A stretch of 28,657 bases of DNA, from assembly GCA_002310095.1 (NCBI GenBank), contig DBYH01000017.1:1-28657 (forward strand). Reading direction: 5' to 3'. Made by a program: the position numbers and the translations under genes. This stretch comes from Firmicutes bacterium UBA1191 (GTDB taxonomy: Bacteria; Bacillota; Clostridia; Peptostreptococcales; Anaerovoracaceae). Below, piece after piece: positions 1 through 7,658 of this stretch (positions within the stretch are counted from its first letter, which is position 1; each line of letters opens with the position of its first letter). The notes beneath the pieces were generated by a model, which saw only the letters and a list, made by a program, of their open reading frames with translations, did not search any database and was not told the DNA's origin.

Positions 1-401
1 GCGTCTGTTCCTGCGTTAGGCTCAGTAAGTCCGAATGCGCCGAGCTTCTTTCCTGAGAGCAGATCCGGCAGATACTTCTGTCTCTGCTCTTCTGTTCCCC
101 AGTTGAAGATTGGCCAGCAGCACAGCGAAGTGTGAGCTGAGCAGATAACGCCTGTTGACGCGCACTTCTTTGAAAGCTCTTCAACAGTGATCGCGTAGGA
201 GATGTGGTCTCCGCCTGCTCCACCATACTCAGTTGGGAATGGAACGCCGAGTAAGCCGTACTTTGCCATCTTCTCTACAGTCTCTTCTGGGAATCTGTGT
301 TCCGCATCGATGTCTGCAGCAAGAGGTTCTACCTCAGTTTCGGCAAAATCGCGTACCATTTTTCTTACGAATTCTTGTTCCTTCGTCAGTGAAAAGTTCA
401 T
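1..401 (-). CDS. Acyl-CoA dehydrogenase, N-terminal part (cut by window edge)
   Basis: The minus strand from 401 encodes the first 133 residues of a FAD-dependent acyl-CoA dehydrogenase, beginning MNFSLTKEQEFVRKMVRDF and containing the family's LGVPFPTEYGGAGGD, SAHTSLCCWPI and FGLTEPNAGTDA segments. The rest lies beyond base 1. The start is fixed by AAGGAGG seven bases upstream of the ATG. The protein would oxidise a short-chain acyl-CoA or reduce a 2-enoyl-CoA, passing electrons to an electron-transfer flavoprotein in the cytoplasm. The N-terminus is most like clostridial butyryl-CoA dehydrogenase (bcd), but chain length cannot be read from this fragment and other genes of the pathway are not visible. 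A Rex-like operator sits just upstream, which fits a gene tied to NADH balance. Confidence 0.93.
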   Translation of the reverse strand, partial: MNFSLTKEQEFVRKMVRDFAETEVEPLAADIDAEHRFPEETVEKMAKYGLLGVPFPTEYGGAGGDHISYAITVEELSKKCASTGVICSAHTSLCCWPIFNWGTEEQRQKYLPDLLSGKKLGAFGLTEPNAGTD

Positions 402-431
402 TCTATTGCCTCCTTAAAATATTTATCATAT

Positions 432-449
432 TTGTTATTTTTATAACAA
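432..449. promoter_or_regulatory. Rex-like operator upstream of the acyl-CoA dehydrogenase gene
   Basis: TTGTTATTTTTATAACAA is a perfect 7-base inverted repeat around a 4-base spacer. The known Rex operator is TTGTTAANNNNTTAACAA, so 16 of 18 positions agree counting the spacer as free; only the innermost base of each arm differs. It lies directly downstream of a possible extended -10 (TGGTATGAT on the minus strand, 450-458), where a bound repressor would block initiation. Rex senses NADH/NAD+ and is known to control butyrate-pathway genes in clostridia. No rex gene is in the window. Confidence 0.65.
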
Positions 450-458
450 ATCATACCA
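450..458 (-). promoter_or_regulatory. Possible extended -10 promoter for the acyl-CoA dehydrogenase gene
   Basis: The minus strand reads TGGTATGAT, an extended -10 with the TG motif. No good -35 is visible, which is acceptable for extended -10 promoters. Transcription would start inside the Rex-like palindrome. Confidence 0.4.
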
Positions 459-474
459 TTACAATTAAACCACA

Positions 475-500
475 AATCCCCCTTTAATACAAGGGGGATT
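475..500 (-). terminator. Hairpin after fbp, probable intrinsic terminator
   Basis: A perfect 10-bp inverted repeat (475-484 with 491-500, stem AATCCCCCTT/AAGGGGGATT, 6-base loop) lies about 45 bases after the fbp stop codon. On the minus strand the stem is followed by TTGTGGTTTAAT, a poor U-tract, so termination may be incomplete. Confidence 0.55.
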
Positions 501-542
501 TAGAGATTTCTTCATATATACGCAAGTGTTTTTTTGCCGTTT

Positions 543-2489
543 TTAACGCTCCTTCAGAGAGCCGTTTCTGTATGCTTCAACGAGGGCTCTGAGCTCCTCT
601 CTTTCCCTGAGAAGTTCCAGTCCCAGATCGGTGTCCACGACCAGCATTCTCTGCGGCATATCCCTGACGATTTCTATTACAGGCGAGTGGAACACCTGTG
701 TTCCGTCCTCCTGAAGAGGACTGTACGGCTTGTGCTCCGCCAGAGCCATGTACCTCGAGTTGATGAAGAAGGTGTACCCTGCTATTCCCGTCGTGCTCTG
801 GTAGGCCTTTGACATTCCGCCGTCGATGATGAACAGCCTTCCGCCGCCCTTTATCGGACTCTCGCCGTCCTTGATCTTCACCGGAACGTGGCCGTTCAGA
901 ATGATGGACTTTTCAGGATCCAGACCGAACTCCGTAAGTATGTTCTCGCATACGTCCTGGCGCTCTATCAGCTTGTAATAAGGCACCGTATGCTCTTTGT
1001 GTGTCTTCTTGTCGTCGATCAGACATCTCTCCAGAGTGGTCATCTGATCCTTTCCGAAGAGCGGGCTGTTGGCGCTTAGCCACAGGTACCACATGATGTC
1101 GCCGTTCCATCCCGGTTCATCGTATTGCTCCGGATGGAAGTACTCGTAACGCACATGCTCATCGAGATAATCCATATAGGCCTTGCCGCTGAACACCTGT
1201 CCGTCGATCTCGCACTCCTTGAAGGTTCCGTCCTCGTTCATCGGAATGCATCCGTGATAGAGCAGATTGCCGTTCACGATGGTGTACAGGGCGCCGTGGG
1301 TGAACATGAACTTTATGTGTTTCTGGAGCTTGTCGTTCTTGGTGAATCCCGCTTCCAGGGCTTCCATCATTGCGAATTCCTCGTCCGTCAGTCTGTACGG
1401 ATCCGCAGGATCAATCGTCGGGAAGTTTTTGTCGTTCAGTTCATACTCGCCGATAGGCAGTCTGATGGTGCCCTTCTCGTAATCGATTTTATCCAAAAGC
1501 AGTCTGTGCTCGAGATGGTATTCCGGATGGGCCTTTATCCTCTGCCCTTCTATCTTGAACTGGCATATGGAGATAGCCTTATTCATTTTGGCTGCGAGTT
1601 CGTCGTCCACAGGGTCGTACTTGTTGCGCTCTATGGTCTTCGGCCAGAAGGCCTTACACGGGTCGTCAGCGTATATCTTCTCCGCCATTGTGGCCAGCGG
1701 TCTCAGATTGATGCCGTATCCGATCTCGAGCATGTCGAAGTTGTTGTACTTTGTGTTTATCCTCAGAACATTGGAAATGCAGGCCCAGCTTCCCGTAGCC
1801 GCTCCCATCCAGAGGATGTCGTGGTTGCCCCACTGGAAATCCACGTCATGGAAGTCCATGAGGTAGTCCATGATCTTGTCAGGCGCCGCGCCTCTGTCCC
1901 AGATGTCGCCGATGATGTGCAGCCTGTCCACAGCCAGATTGCTGATGACCTCGGTCATCTCTGTGATGAAGTCCTCGGCCTCTCTGCACTCTACGATGGT
2001 CTCCACGATCTTCACGTAGTAGTCGCCCATGTTGTACTTTGAGTCGGCGTGAATAAGCTCGTCTATGATGTAGGCGTACTGCTTCGGCAGCCTCTTACGC
2101 ACCTTTGACTGAGTGTATTTGTTCGTTACGGACTTGAGAACCTGTGTGAGCTGGCTTATGGCCGTCCTGCACCATTTGTCAAAGTCATCCTCGGTCTTTT
2201 TGCGGCGCTCCATCTCCGCCCTGGCGTTGTAAACGAGAGCAGCGAGAGCGTCCCTCTCCTCGATGGAGAGAGTCGGTCCGAAAATGTCATCTATCTTGTT
2301 TCGGATTACACCGGACGCGCTCTTGAGCATGTGAACGAAAGCGTCGTGCTCTCCGTGCAGATCGCTCAGGAAGTATTCGGTGCCCTTAGGCAGAGCAAGG
2401 ATGGCGCTGAGGTTTACTATTTCCTCGGTGGCCGCCTTGATGTCCGGATACTGTTTCGACAGGTTCTTAAGTAAGGCTTTGTTTATCAA
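543..2489 (-). CDS. fbp: Fructose-1,6-bisphosphatase, class III
   Basis: Hydrolyses fructose 1,6-bisphosphate to fructose 6-phosphate in gluconeogenesis, a cytoplasmic metal-dependent enzyme of the calcineurin-like phosphoesterase fold. Counting from the longer GTG start, the metal-binding motifs are SDLHGEHD (47-54), GDIWDRG (199-205) and WGNHD (225-229); a late NGHVPVKIKDGESP segment is also typical. About 650 residues matches class III enzymes of Firmicutes, and no class I or II motif is present. Start choice: the longest frame begins with GTG at 2504, but GGAGG (2498-2502) lies 8 bases before a TTG at 2489, so TTG is preferred (648 residues); the GTG itself overlaps that ribosome site. 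A terminator hairpin of the upstream gene ends right at this site, leaving no room for a separate promoter. Confidence 0.95.
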   Translation of the reverse strand: MINKALLKNLSKQYPDIKAATEEIVNLSAILALPKGTEYFLSDLHGEHDAFVHMLKSASGVIRNKIDDIFGPTLSIEERDALAALVYNARAEMERRKKTEDDFDKWCRTAISQLTQVLKSVTNKYTQSKVRKRLPKQYAYIIDELIHADSKYNMGDYYVKIVETIVECREAEDFITEMTEVISNLAVDRLHIIGDIWDRGAAPDKIMDYLMDFHDVDFQWGNHDILWMGAATGSWACISNVLRINTKYNNFDMLEIGYGINLRPLATMAEKIYADDPCKAFWPKTIERNKYDPVDDELAAKMNKAISICQFKIEGQRIKAHPEYHLEHRLLLDKIDYEKGTIRLPIGEYELNDKNFPTIDPADPYRLTDEEFAMMEALEAGFTKNDKLQKHIKFMFTHGALYTIVNGNLLYHGCIPMNEDGTFKECEIDGQVFSGKAYMDYLDEHVRYEYFHPEQYDEPGWNGDIMWYLWLSANSPLFGKDQMTTLERCLIDDKKTHKEHTVPYYKLIERQDVCENILTEFGLDPEKSIILNGHVPVKIKDGESPIKGGGRLFIIDGGMSKAYQSTTGIAGYTFFINSRYMALAEHKPYSPLQEDGTQVFHSPVIEIVRDMPQRMLVVDTDLGLELLREREELRALVEAYRNGSLKER

Positions 2490-2504
2490 GTCAGTTTCCT
2501 CCAC

Positions 2505-2530
2505 AAAAACCCGCCCTTGAAAGGCGGGTT
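2505..2530 (-). terminator. Intrinsic terminator between the 113-residue protein gene and fbp
   Basis: Stem AACCCGCC (2508-2515) pairs with GGCGGGTT (2523-2530) around a 7-base loop, and the minus strand continues with TTTTT (2505-2509). It begins 7 bases after the upstream stop codon, and its U-tract stops two bases before the fbp GGAGG, so fbp transcription from the upstream promoter has to read through it. Confidence 0.8.
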
Positions 2531-2537
2531 CTGCTCA

Positions 2538-2879
2538 CTATTTATATCCTGTGAATTTCTTTTCCTTCGGCGTAGGACGAAGCGCGTCAATGGTCGCAGG
2601 CTTAGGATTGTAGACTCTGTATTCGCCGAAGTCATGCCAGTCCGTTACAGGCACAAGACCGGTCATGGCATATCCTGAGCCCTCGGCTGTGCACTTCACT
2701 TTGAAAAGATAATTGTCGGATTCGACCATTCTCAGAACGTATACGGTCACCGCTCCGCTCTCAGGATCCTTGTCAGAGCCGAGTACTCTGAGTGATTTCA
2801 GATGTGTGCTGCCAAGACGCGTCTTGACGGCCTTCTCCGCAGCCTTGTCTCTGATTTTCTTTTTCTCATCTTTTGCCAT
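2538..2879 (-). CDS. Conserved-looking small protein of unknown function (113 aa)
   Basis: I do not recognise this protein. It has a lysine-rich, charged N-terminus (residues 1-22, MAKDEKKKIRDKAAEKAVKT), then a probably beta-rich middle (VTVYVLRMVESDNYLFKVKCTAEGSGYAMTGLVPV) and a basic C-terminus ending EKKFTGYK. There is no signal peptide or membrane segment, so it is likely cytoplasmic. The ATG follows GGAGGTG by about 8 bases, and a good promoter (TTGACG, 16 bases, TATAAC) lies upstream, so it is very probably a real gene. It is followed by a terminator and then fbp, for which it is the leading gene of the transcript. A link to fbp control is only a guess from position. Confidence 0.8.
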   Translation of the reverse strand: MAKDEKKKIRDKAAEKAVKTRLGSTHLKSLRVLGSDKDPESGAVTVYVLRMVESDNYLFKVKCTAEGSGYAMTGLVPVTDWHDFGEYRVYNPKPATIDALRPTPKEKKFTGYK

Positions 2880-2919
2880 TAGATCACACCTCCGTGTCTG
2901 TAGTATGTCCTACGGTAAT

Positions 2920-2947
2920 GTTATACTAAAACAGGGCTTAACGTCAA
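2920..2947 (-). promoter_or_regulatory. Sigma-A type promoter for the 113-residue protein gene (and fbp)
   Basis: On the minus strand TTGACG (2942-2947) and TATAAC (2920-2925) are 16 bases apart, with the -10 about 40 bases before the ATG at 2879. Confidence 0.7.
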
Positions 2948-2961
2948 CTTTTACTTGCGTT

Positions 2962-3942
2962 TCAGTCATCGTCGCGCAGACTGTCCTCATCCTTGAAGGC
3001 CTCCTTCCAGGCGTCCTCCTTGCCGTCCCTCAGATCGTCAAGATTGTAAGGCGTAGCCTGGTACAGGTAGTAGTTCAGCCAGTTGGAGAAAAGCAGGCTC
3101 GCGTGCCCTCTCCAGCGGAACATTATCTCCTTCTTCGGGTCATCATCCCTGAAGTAGTTGGCCGGAACGTCTATGTCCAGCCCCTTGTTTATGTCTCTGA
3201 AGTATTCGTCGGCCAGGGTCGTCTTGTCGTACTCCTGATGTCCCAGAACGAATATCTGTCTGCCGTTCTCTGTTGAGATTATGTGCGGTCCCGCCTCGTC
3301 AGACTCGGCGAGTATCCTCAGTTCAGGATGTCTGAGTATGTCTTCCTTCCTGATCTCGGTATGCCTTGAGTGAGGGGCGTAGAATATCTCGTCAAAGCCT
3401 CTTACAAGCGGATTGTGGGGTCTCAGTGTCTTGTGCTCGAAGACGCCGAAGACCTTCTCATCGAGGATGTGCTTAGGCACGCCGTAGTAATAGTACAGGG
3501 CCGCCTGGGCTCCCCAGCAGATGAACATGTTGCTGTAAACGTGGGTCTTGGCGAACTCGAAAATCTCACAGAGTTCAGGCCAGTAGTCGACCTCTTCGAA
3601 ATCCAGCTGCTCCACCGGCGATCCTGTGATGATCATGCCGTCGAAGTACTCCTCCTTGAACTGCTCGAGAGTAGTGTAAAAGGACAGAAGATGCTTCTGT
3701 GACGTGTGCTTCGAAGTGTGCATGTCCATGCCCACAAGCTGCATCTCGATCTGCAGCGGGCTGTTGGCCAGAACGCGGGCCAGCTGTGTCTCCGTCGCGA
3801 TCTTCGTCGGCATCAGATTTACTATGATGACTCTGAGTGGACGTATGTCCTGGGAAGCCGCTCTGGCTCCCGTCATTGTGAATATATTCTCTTCCTTCAG
3901 CGATCCCGCGGCCGGGAGCTTGTCAGGTATTATTAATGGCAT
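2962..3942 (-). CDS. metA: Homoserine O-acetyltransferase (MetA family)
   Basis: Activates homoserine by acylation, the first committed step to methionine. The 326 residues cover the whole MetA family. The catalytic residues fall at the standard numbers: nucleophile Cys142 in FICWGAQAALYYYYG, His235 and Glu237 in LGHQEYDK. Acyl-donor choice in this family is set at residue 111: Gly gives succinyl-CoA use, Glu gives acetyl-CoA use. Here TGSPVEQLDFEEVDYW puts Glu at 111, so the enzyme should be an acetyltransferase although automatic annotation often says succinyltransferase. AGGAGA precedes the ATG. The gene starts 22 bases after metY, whose product uses O-acetylhomoserine, which supports the acetyl call. 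Confidence 0.95.
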   Translation of the reverse strand: MPLIIPDKLPAAGSLKEENIFTMTGARAASQDIRPLRVIIVNLMPTKIATETQLARVLANSPLQIEMQLVGMDMHTSKHTSQKHLLSFYTTLEQFKEEYFDGMIITGSPVEQLDFEEVDYWPELCEIFEFAKTHVYSNMFICWGAQAALYYYYGVPKHILDEKVFGVFEHKTLRPHNPLVRGFDEIFYAPHSRHTEIRKEDILRHPELRILAESDEAGPHIISTENGRQIFVLGHQEYDKTTLADEYFRDINKGLDIDVPANYFRDDDPKKEIMFRWRGHASLLFSNWLNYYLYQATPYNLDDLRDGKEDAWKEAFKDEDSLRDDD

Positions 3943-3964
3943 TATTTTCTCCTAAAACGATAAC

Positions 3965-5269
3965 TTATTTCACTTTGTTCAGGGCCTGATCCAGATCCTC
4001 AATGATGTCATCCACATTCTCCAGTCCTACTGAGAGCCTTATGAGACCCGGGTCGATGCCCGCCGCCAGCTGGGCTTCCTCTGAGAGCTGTCTGTGGGTG
4101 GTGCTGGCAGGATGAAGCACGCTGGTGTGGATATCGCCGACGTGAACGACGATGCTGCACAGTTCCAGTTTTTCGAGGAACTTCTCCCCTGCTTCCCTTC
4201 CGCCTTTGACGCCGAAGCTCATGACAGCGCTGGCGCCCTTAGGCATGTATTTCTTCGCCAGTTCGTAGTACTTGTCCCCTTCCAGTCCCGGATAGACGAT
4301 CCACTCGACCATCGGGTGATCTTTAAGAAACTCAGCTACCTTGACGGCGTTTTTGACGTGCCGTTCCATTCTGACATCCAGAGTCTGCAGTCCCTGATGA
4401 GTCAGGTAGGCGTTCATCGGCGACATGGTGCATCCCAGATCCCTGATGAGAACAGCCTTCAGTCTCGTACAGAAAGCCGCCTCCCCGAACTTCTCGTAGA
4501 AGTTCAGTCCGTGGTAGCTTTCGTCAGGCGCAGCCATCTCCGGGAACTTCAGATTCCCGTCCTCATCCTTCACCGTCCAGTCGAAGTTGCCGCCTTCGAT
4601 GACGCAGCCGCCGATGCTCGTTCCGTGTCCGTCGGCGAACTTCGTCGTCGAGTGGGTGACGATGTGGGCGCCGTATTCGATAGGTCTGCAAAGAGCAGGC
4701 GTCGCGAGTGTGTTGTCCACTATGAGAGGCACCTTCATCTCATTTGCAGCAAAGGCAAACTTCTCGATATCCAGTACGCTCAGGGCCGGATTTCCAAGGG
4801 TCTCGCCGAAGAGAGCCTTGGTGTTCGGTCTCTGCAGCTTGATGATCTCCTCCGCGGACATGTCCTGATCGAAGAACTCCACGTTGATGCCCAGTCTTCT
4901 CAGTGTTACGTTGAACAGATTGTAGGTTCCGCCGTAGATATTGGTGCCGCTGAGTACATGGTCTCCGGCCTTGCATATGTTCAGCAGAGAGACCAGATTC
5001 GCGGCCTGTCCCGATGAGGCGGCCATGCCGGCCGTTCCCGATTCGAGAAGAGCCATCTTCTGCTCCAGGGCGTCTACTGTAGGGCTTCCCAGTCTGGCGT
5101 ACATGTGGTACGGACTGTCCAGATCGAAAAGCGCCGCCACATCAGGCGCGTTGTAGTATCTGTAAGTGGTGCTCTGGATGATAGGCATGTTCTGAGGCTG
5201 TCCGCTCTCCGCCCTGTAGGATCCGTGCACGCACTTGGTTTCAAAGTTGTTGTCTTTCATTTCTTTCAT
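3965..5269 (-). CDS. metY: O-acetylhomoserine sulfhydrylase (aminocarboxypropyltransferase)
   Basis: A PLP enzyme of the Cys/Met metabolism family that joins O-acetylhomoserine with sulfide (or methanethiol) to give homocysteine (or methionine). Family marks are the N-terminal TKCVHGSYRAE, QSTTYRYYN, MYARLGSPTVDALEQKMA, SSGQAA and the PLP-binding lysine K210 in THSTTKFADGHGTSIGG. The 434-residue length and the insert around FDWTVKDEDGNLKFPEMAAPDESYHG are typical of the OAH sulfhydrylase branch rather than of shorter cystathionine enzymes. A weak AGGA precedes the first ATG; an ATG three codons later is an alternative. The gene is 27 bases downstream of the thioesterase gene and 22 upstream of metA, suggesting one operon. 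No S-box or T-box leader is visible. Confidence 0.95.
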   Translation of the reverse strand: MKEMKDNNFETKCVHGSYRAESGQPQNMPIIQSTTYRYYNAPDVAALFDLDSPYHMYARLGSPTVDALEQKMALLESGTAGMAASSGQAANLVSLLNICKAGDHVLSGTNIYGGTYNLFNVTLRRLGINVEFFDQDMSAEEIIKLQRPNTKALFGETLGNPALSVLDIEKFAFAANEMKVPLIVDNTLATPALCRPIEYGAHIVTHSTTKFADGHGTSIGGCVIEGGNFDWTVKDEDGNLKFPEMAAPDESYHGLNFYEKFGEAAFCTRLKAVLIRDLGCTMSPMNAYLTHQGLQTLDVRMERHVKNAVKVAEFLKDHPMVEWIVYPGLEGDKYYELAKKYMPKGASAVMSFGVKGGREAGEKFLEKLELCSIVVHVGDIHTSVLHPASTTHRQLSEEAQLAAGIDPGLIRLSVGLENVDDIIEDLDQALNKVK

Positions 5270-5296
5270 CGTATGATGTCCTGCCTTTGCAAAAAT

Positions 5297-5779
5297 TTAT
5301 ACGCCGAGTTTCTTGTCGCTCTCCTTGCCGAAGTCCACGTGCATGAAGCTGCCCGTAGAGACTGCCAGACAGCTGCCCGTATCTTCGTCGTAGGCCTTGG
5401 CTATGAGCCTGATCACGCGGCTGCCCACCTGGACCGCCTCGGATTCGACTATGAAGGACTTGCCCCTGAACGGTTTCAGGAAACTGATGGTCATGTCCGA
5501 TGTGGAGACGCTGCCGTCCGTGAGGGCTATGGCGTTGATCCCCATTGTAGTGTCCATTATTGCGGAAATGACTCCGCCGTGCACTTCGCCGCGGCCGTTG
5601 TCTTCCCACTTGAATTTCTTATACCGTACTCTGCACGTCATCTTCTCCGGATCGCAGTCGACGTACTGCGGGTCTATCATGTCATTGAGCATGCCGAAGC
5701 CGTAGCCTTTGATCTCGCCGATAATGTCTTTGACCTTCTTCTCGAAGTCCGGTCTGACGCCGCTGTTTCTGTTTGTCAT
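5297..5779 (-). CDS. PaaI-type hotdog thioesterase
   Basis: A 160-residue single hotdog-fold protein expected to hydrolyse an acyl-CoA thioester in the cytoplasm. The diagnostic active-site stretch is EVHGGVISAIMDTTMGINA (HGG at 67-69, acidic residue Asp76 on the following helix), with the SDMTISFLKPFRGK and EAVQVGSRVIRLIAKAYDE strands usual in the PaaI/YbgC-like group. AGGAGGT precedes the ATG. It is the first gene of a likely operon with metY and metA. The substrate cannot be read from sequence; a role in methionine synthesis is not established and co-transcription may be incidental. Confidence 0.88.
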   Translation of the reverse strand: MTNRNSGVRPDFEKKVKDIIGEIKGYGFGMLNDMIDPQYVDCDPEKMTCRVRYKKFKWEDNGRGEVHGGVISAIMDTTMGINAIALTDGSVSTSDMTISFLKPFRGKSFIVESEAVQVGSRVIRLIAKAYDEDTGSCLAVSTGSFMHVDFGKESDKKLGV

Positions 5780-5815
5780 CTTTACATGACCTCCTGTTTT
5801 TTTATGTTACGCACC

Positions 5816-5821
5816 ATTATA
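5816..5821 (-). promoter_or_regulatory. Probable -10 box for the thioesterase-metY-metA operon
   Basis: The minus strand has a perfect TATAAT, 36 bases before the thioesterase ATG. The -35 region is poor, so the exact promoter is uncertain. Confidence 0.5.
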
Positions 5822-5836
5822 CAACAAACATGGCCT

Positions 5837-7576
5837 TCATTGCGCAATCTTCCAAGAAAATAATTTGTCCTCGTAACTGCCGAGTCCGTAGATGTAATCG
5901 TCGATGAACAGGCACCTGTCGATGCCCTGCTCGCAATCGTATTCTGACATCTCTTCCAGCTTGTTCCCTGAGACTCTGAACTGGATGACGCCGCCCGTCT
6001 CCTTTTCCCAGTTGCTGTACGGAATGGCGTACCAGCCGTCCTTCTTGTTCACTGTCAGAGCCCTGTGGTTGTACTGGACGTCGCTGGAATAATCCCTGTA
6101 CGTCACGCTGTCGAGCACCTTCGGATTCTTCGGATCGCTTATATCGAAGAGAGCTATCTTGACGCCGTCCTCGACCTCGCCGAACTCCTCCTCTGACGTG
6201 GATGTTCCGATTCCGATGATCTTGTCATCGCCCTCAGGCAGAAGGAGTGATGAGAATCCTGTTATCTTAACGCTTCCCAGCATCTCCGGGTTCTCCGGAT
6301 CGCTGAGGTCTATTACGAAGAGCGGATCAGTCTGCTCGTAAGTGATCACGTAAGCCGTGTCGCCCAGAAATCTCACGGCCTTGATCTGTTCGCCGGCCGC
6401 GAATCCCTTGACCTTGCCGACAACTTCCATGTCATCGTTCAGAACGTAAAGGTAGTTCACATCCTTGCCCTTCACATGGGCAGTTGTGGCCACTCTGAAG
6501 CAGCCGTCCTCTTCGTCCATGGCGAACTGGTTCAGCACGTATCCCCTTACGGAACCTTCCTTCGTGAACCTGATCTTGCCTTTGCTTATCTCCGCCTTCA
6601 CTATGTGAGTGCGCTGATCGGCGCCGCCCGTGTCGAAGCCGGCGAAATTCACACTGTAATCGGAGATGTAGATCGAACTGCCGCTGCAGTATACGTCGTC
6701 CGACGCTCCCAGAACGGCTCTTGTGTCAGCCTTGAGACTGCCTTTGCCTGAATCCACCTTCACCGATCCGATGACCGCGTAGGCGCGTCTCGCCGGATTC
6801 GGGAAGCAGCAGATGTGGTCAGCCGCCAGTTTTTCATAGTCCCCGTCCACGCCTGCAGAAGGAACGACTCTGCGTTCGCCGCTGTCCACATAGTCCGTGG
6901 TGATCAGATAAAGATAACCATCGGTGATCCTTGCGGATACGTAGTTGCCGCTCTGTCTGTACTTGCCTGTGAGTTCCGGGGCTTCCGGATCGGACACATC
7001 GTACACGCACACCGCAGTGTTCATGGTCTCTATAGGAGCATACTGATTCCCCGACTCTCTGAACTCATAGCCGACGATGACAAGTCTGTCACCGGTAAGG
7101 AACATGTCCTCCGCCGTGATGCCCATCTCCTCTTCGGTGATTGTCGCGGCGTCTGCAGCCTTGCCGTCCTTCACTCTGGCTATGATGATGTCGTAACCGA
7201 GACGCGAGGTGTAGTAAATATACTCGCCGTCGGTCTTGATGATATCCGCCTCGTCGACGCCGTCGACCTGCACATAGGTGTCAGAGCTCTGGGCGTCCTT
7301 GGCGGCCACGCCTGAATCTGACAGCTCGGCGTCCTCGGCCACAGGCCCATTGCCGCCCGGCGCCTGAATGCCGCTGCTGCCGCTGGCGTAGTACATCGGT
7401 CCGTCGTCCTCGATCTCGCTCAGCACTTTCTCGATCTGACCGTAGTCATCGAATACCTTCAGCTCTCCATCGCTGAATTCATCATTCCCCTTTGGAAAGC
7501 CGAAAACAAGTATGCCGATCACGACCGCCGCGCATACAGCGAAGGCGATCCCGGCCGCTATTCTCTTTTTCATCAT
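5837..7576 (-). CDS. Membrane-anchored beta-propeller protein
   Basis: A 579-residue protein of the family described as secreted proteins with a C-terminal beta-propeller distantly related to WD-40 repeats. The N-terminus has a basic stretch and one hydrophobic segment (about residues 5-26, IAAGIAFAVCAAVVIGILVF), then a low-complexity linker, then the hallmark TYVQVDGVDEADIIKTDGEY and repeated blades such as VCVYDVSDPEAPELTGKYR and LFVIDLSDPENPEMLGSVK. It should sit outside the membrane, tethered by the single helix. The longest frame begins 17 codons earlier, but AAAGGA eight bases before the first of two adjacent ATGs at 7576 decides the start. Function is unknown for the family; no catalytic motif is visible. 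It reads downstream of the DUF554 gene with an 82-base gap. Confidence 0.9.
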   Translation of the reverse strand: MMKKRIAAGIAFAVCAAVVIGILVFGFPKGNDEFSDGELKVFDDYGQIEKVLSEIEDDGPMYYASGSSGIQAPGGNGPVAEDAELSDSGVAAKDAQSSDTYVQVDGVDEADIIKTDGEYIYYTSRLGYDIIIARVKDGKAADAATITEEEMGITAEDMFLTGDRLVIVGYEFRESGNQYAPIETMNTAVCVYDVSDPEAPELTGKYRQSGNYVSARITDGYLYLITTDYVDSGERRVVPSAGVDGDYEKLAADHICCFPNPARRAYAVIGSVKVDSGKGSLKADTRAVLGASDDVYCSGSSIYISDYSVNFAGFDTGGADQRTHIVKAEISKGKIRFTKEGSVRGYVLNQFAMDEEDGCFRVATTAHVKGKDVNYLYVLNDDMEVVGKVKGFAAGEQIKAVRFLGDTAYVITYEQTDPLFVIDLSDPENPEMLGSVKITGFSSLLLPEGDDKIIGIGTSTSEEEFGEVEDGVKIALFDISDPKNPKVLDSVTYRDYSSDVQYNHRALTVNKKDGWYAIPYSNWEKETGGVIQFRVSGNKLEEMSEYDCEQGIDRCLFIDDYIYGLGSYEDKLFSWKIAQ

Positions 7577-7658
7577 GCTATTTGTCCTTTCCTTTCTCAT
7601 CGAAGCAATAACCCGTGACAATAGCAATAATGATGACTGTTACGAATGATTCCCCACT

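Noticed and set aside
1125..2042. Long plus-strand open frame (305 codons) opposite fbp
   Set aside because: It is antisense to a clear fructose-bisphosphatase, has no ribosome site, and its product resembles no protein; high open-frame density on the opposite strand comes from codon composition.
4094..5017. Plus-strand open frame (307 codons) opposite metY
   Set aside because: Shadow of metY in another frame, with no start signal or recognisable domain.
5780..5836. SAM (S-box) or T-box riboswitch for the methionine genes
   Set aside because: The upstream region is under 60 bases and the metY and metA gaps are 27 and 22 bases, too short for either element, and no conserved core is seen.
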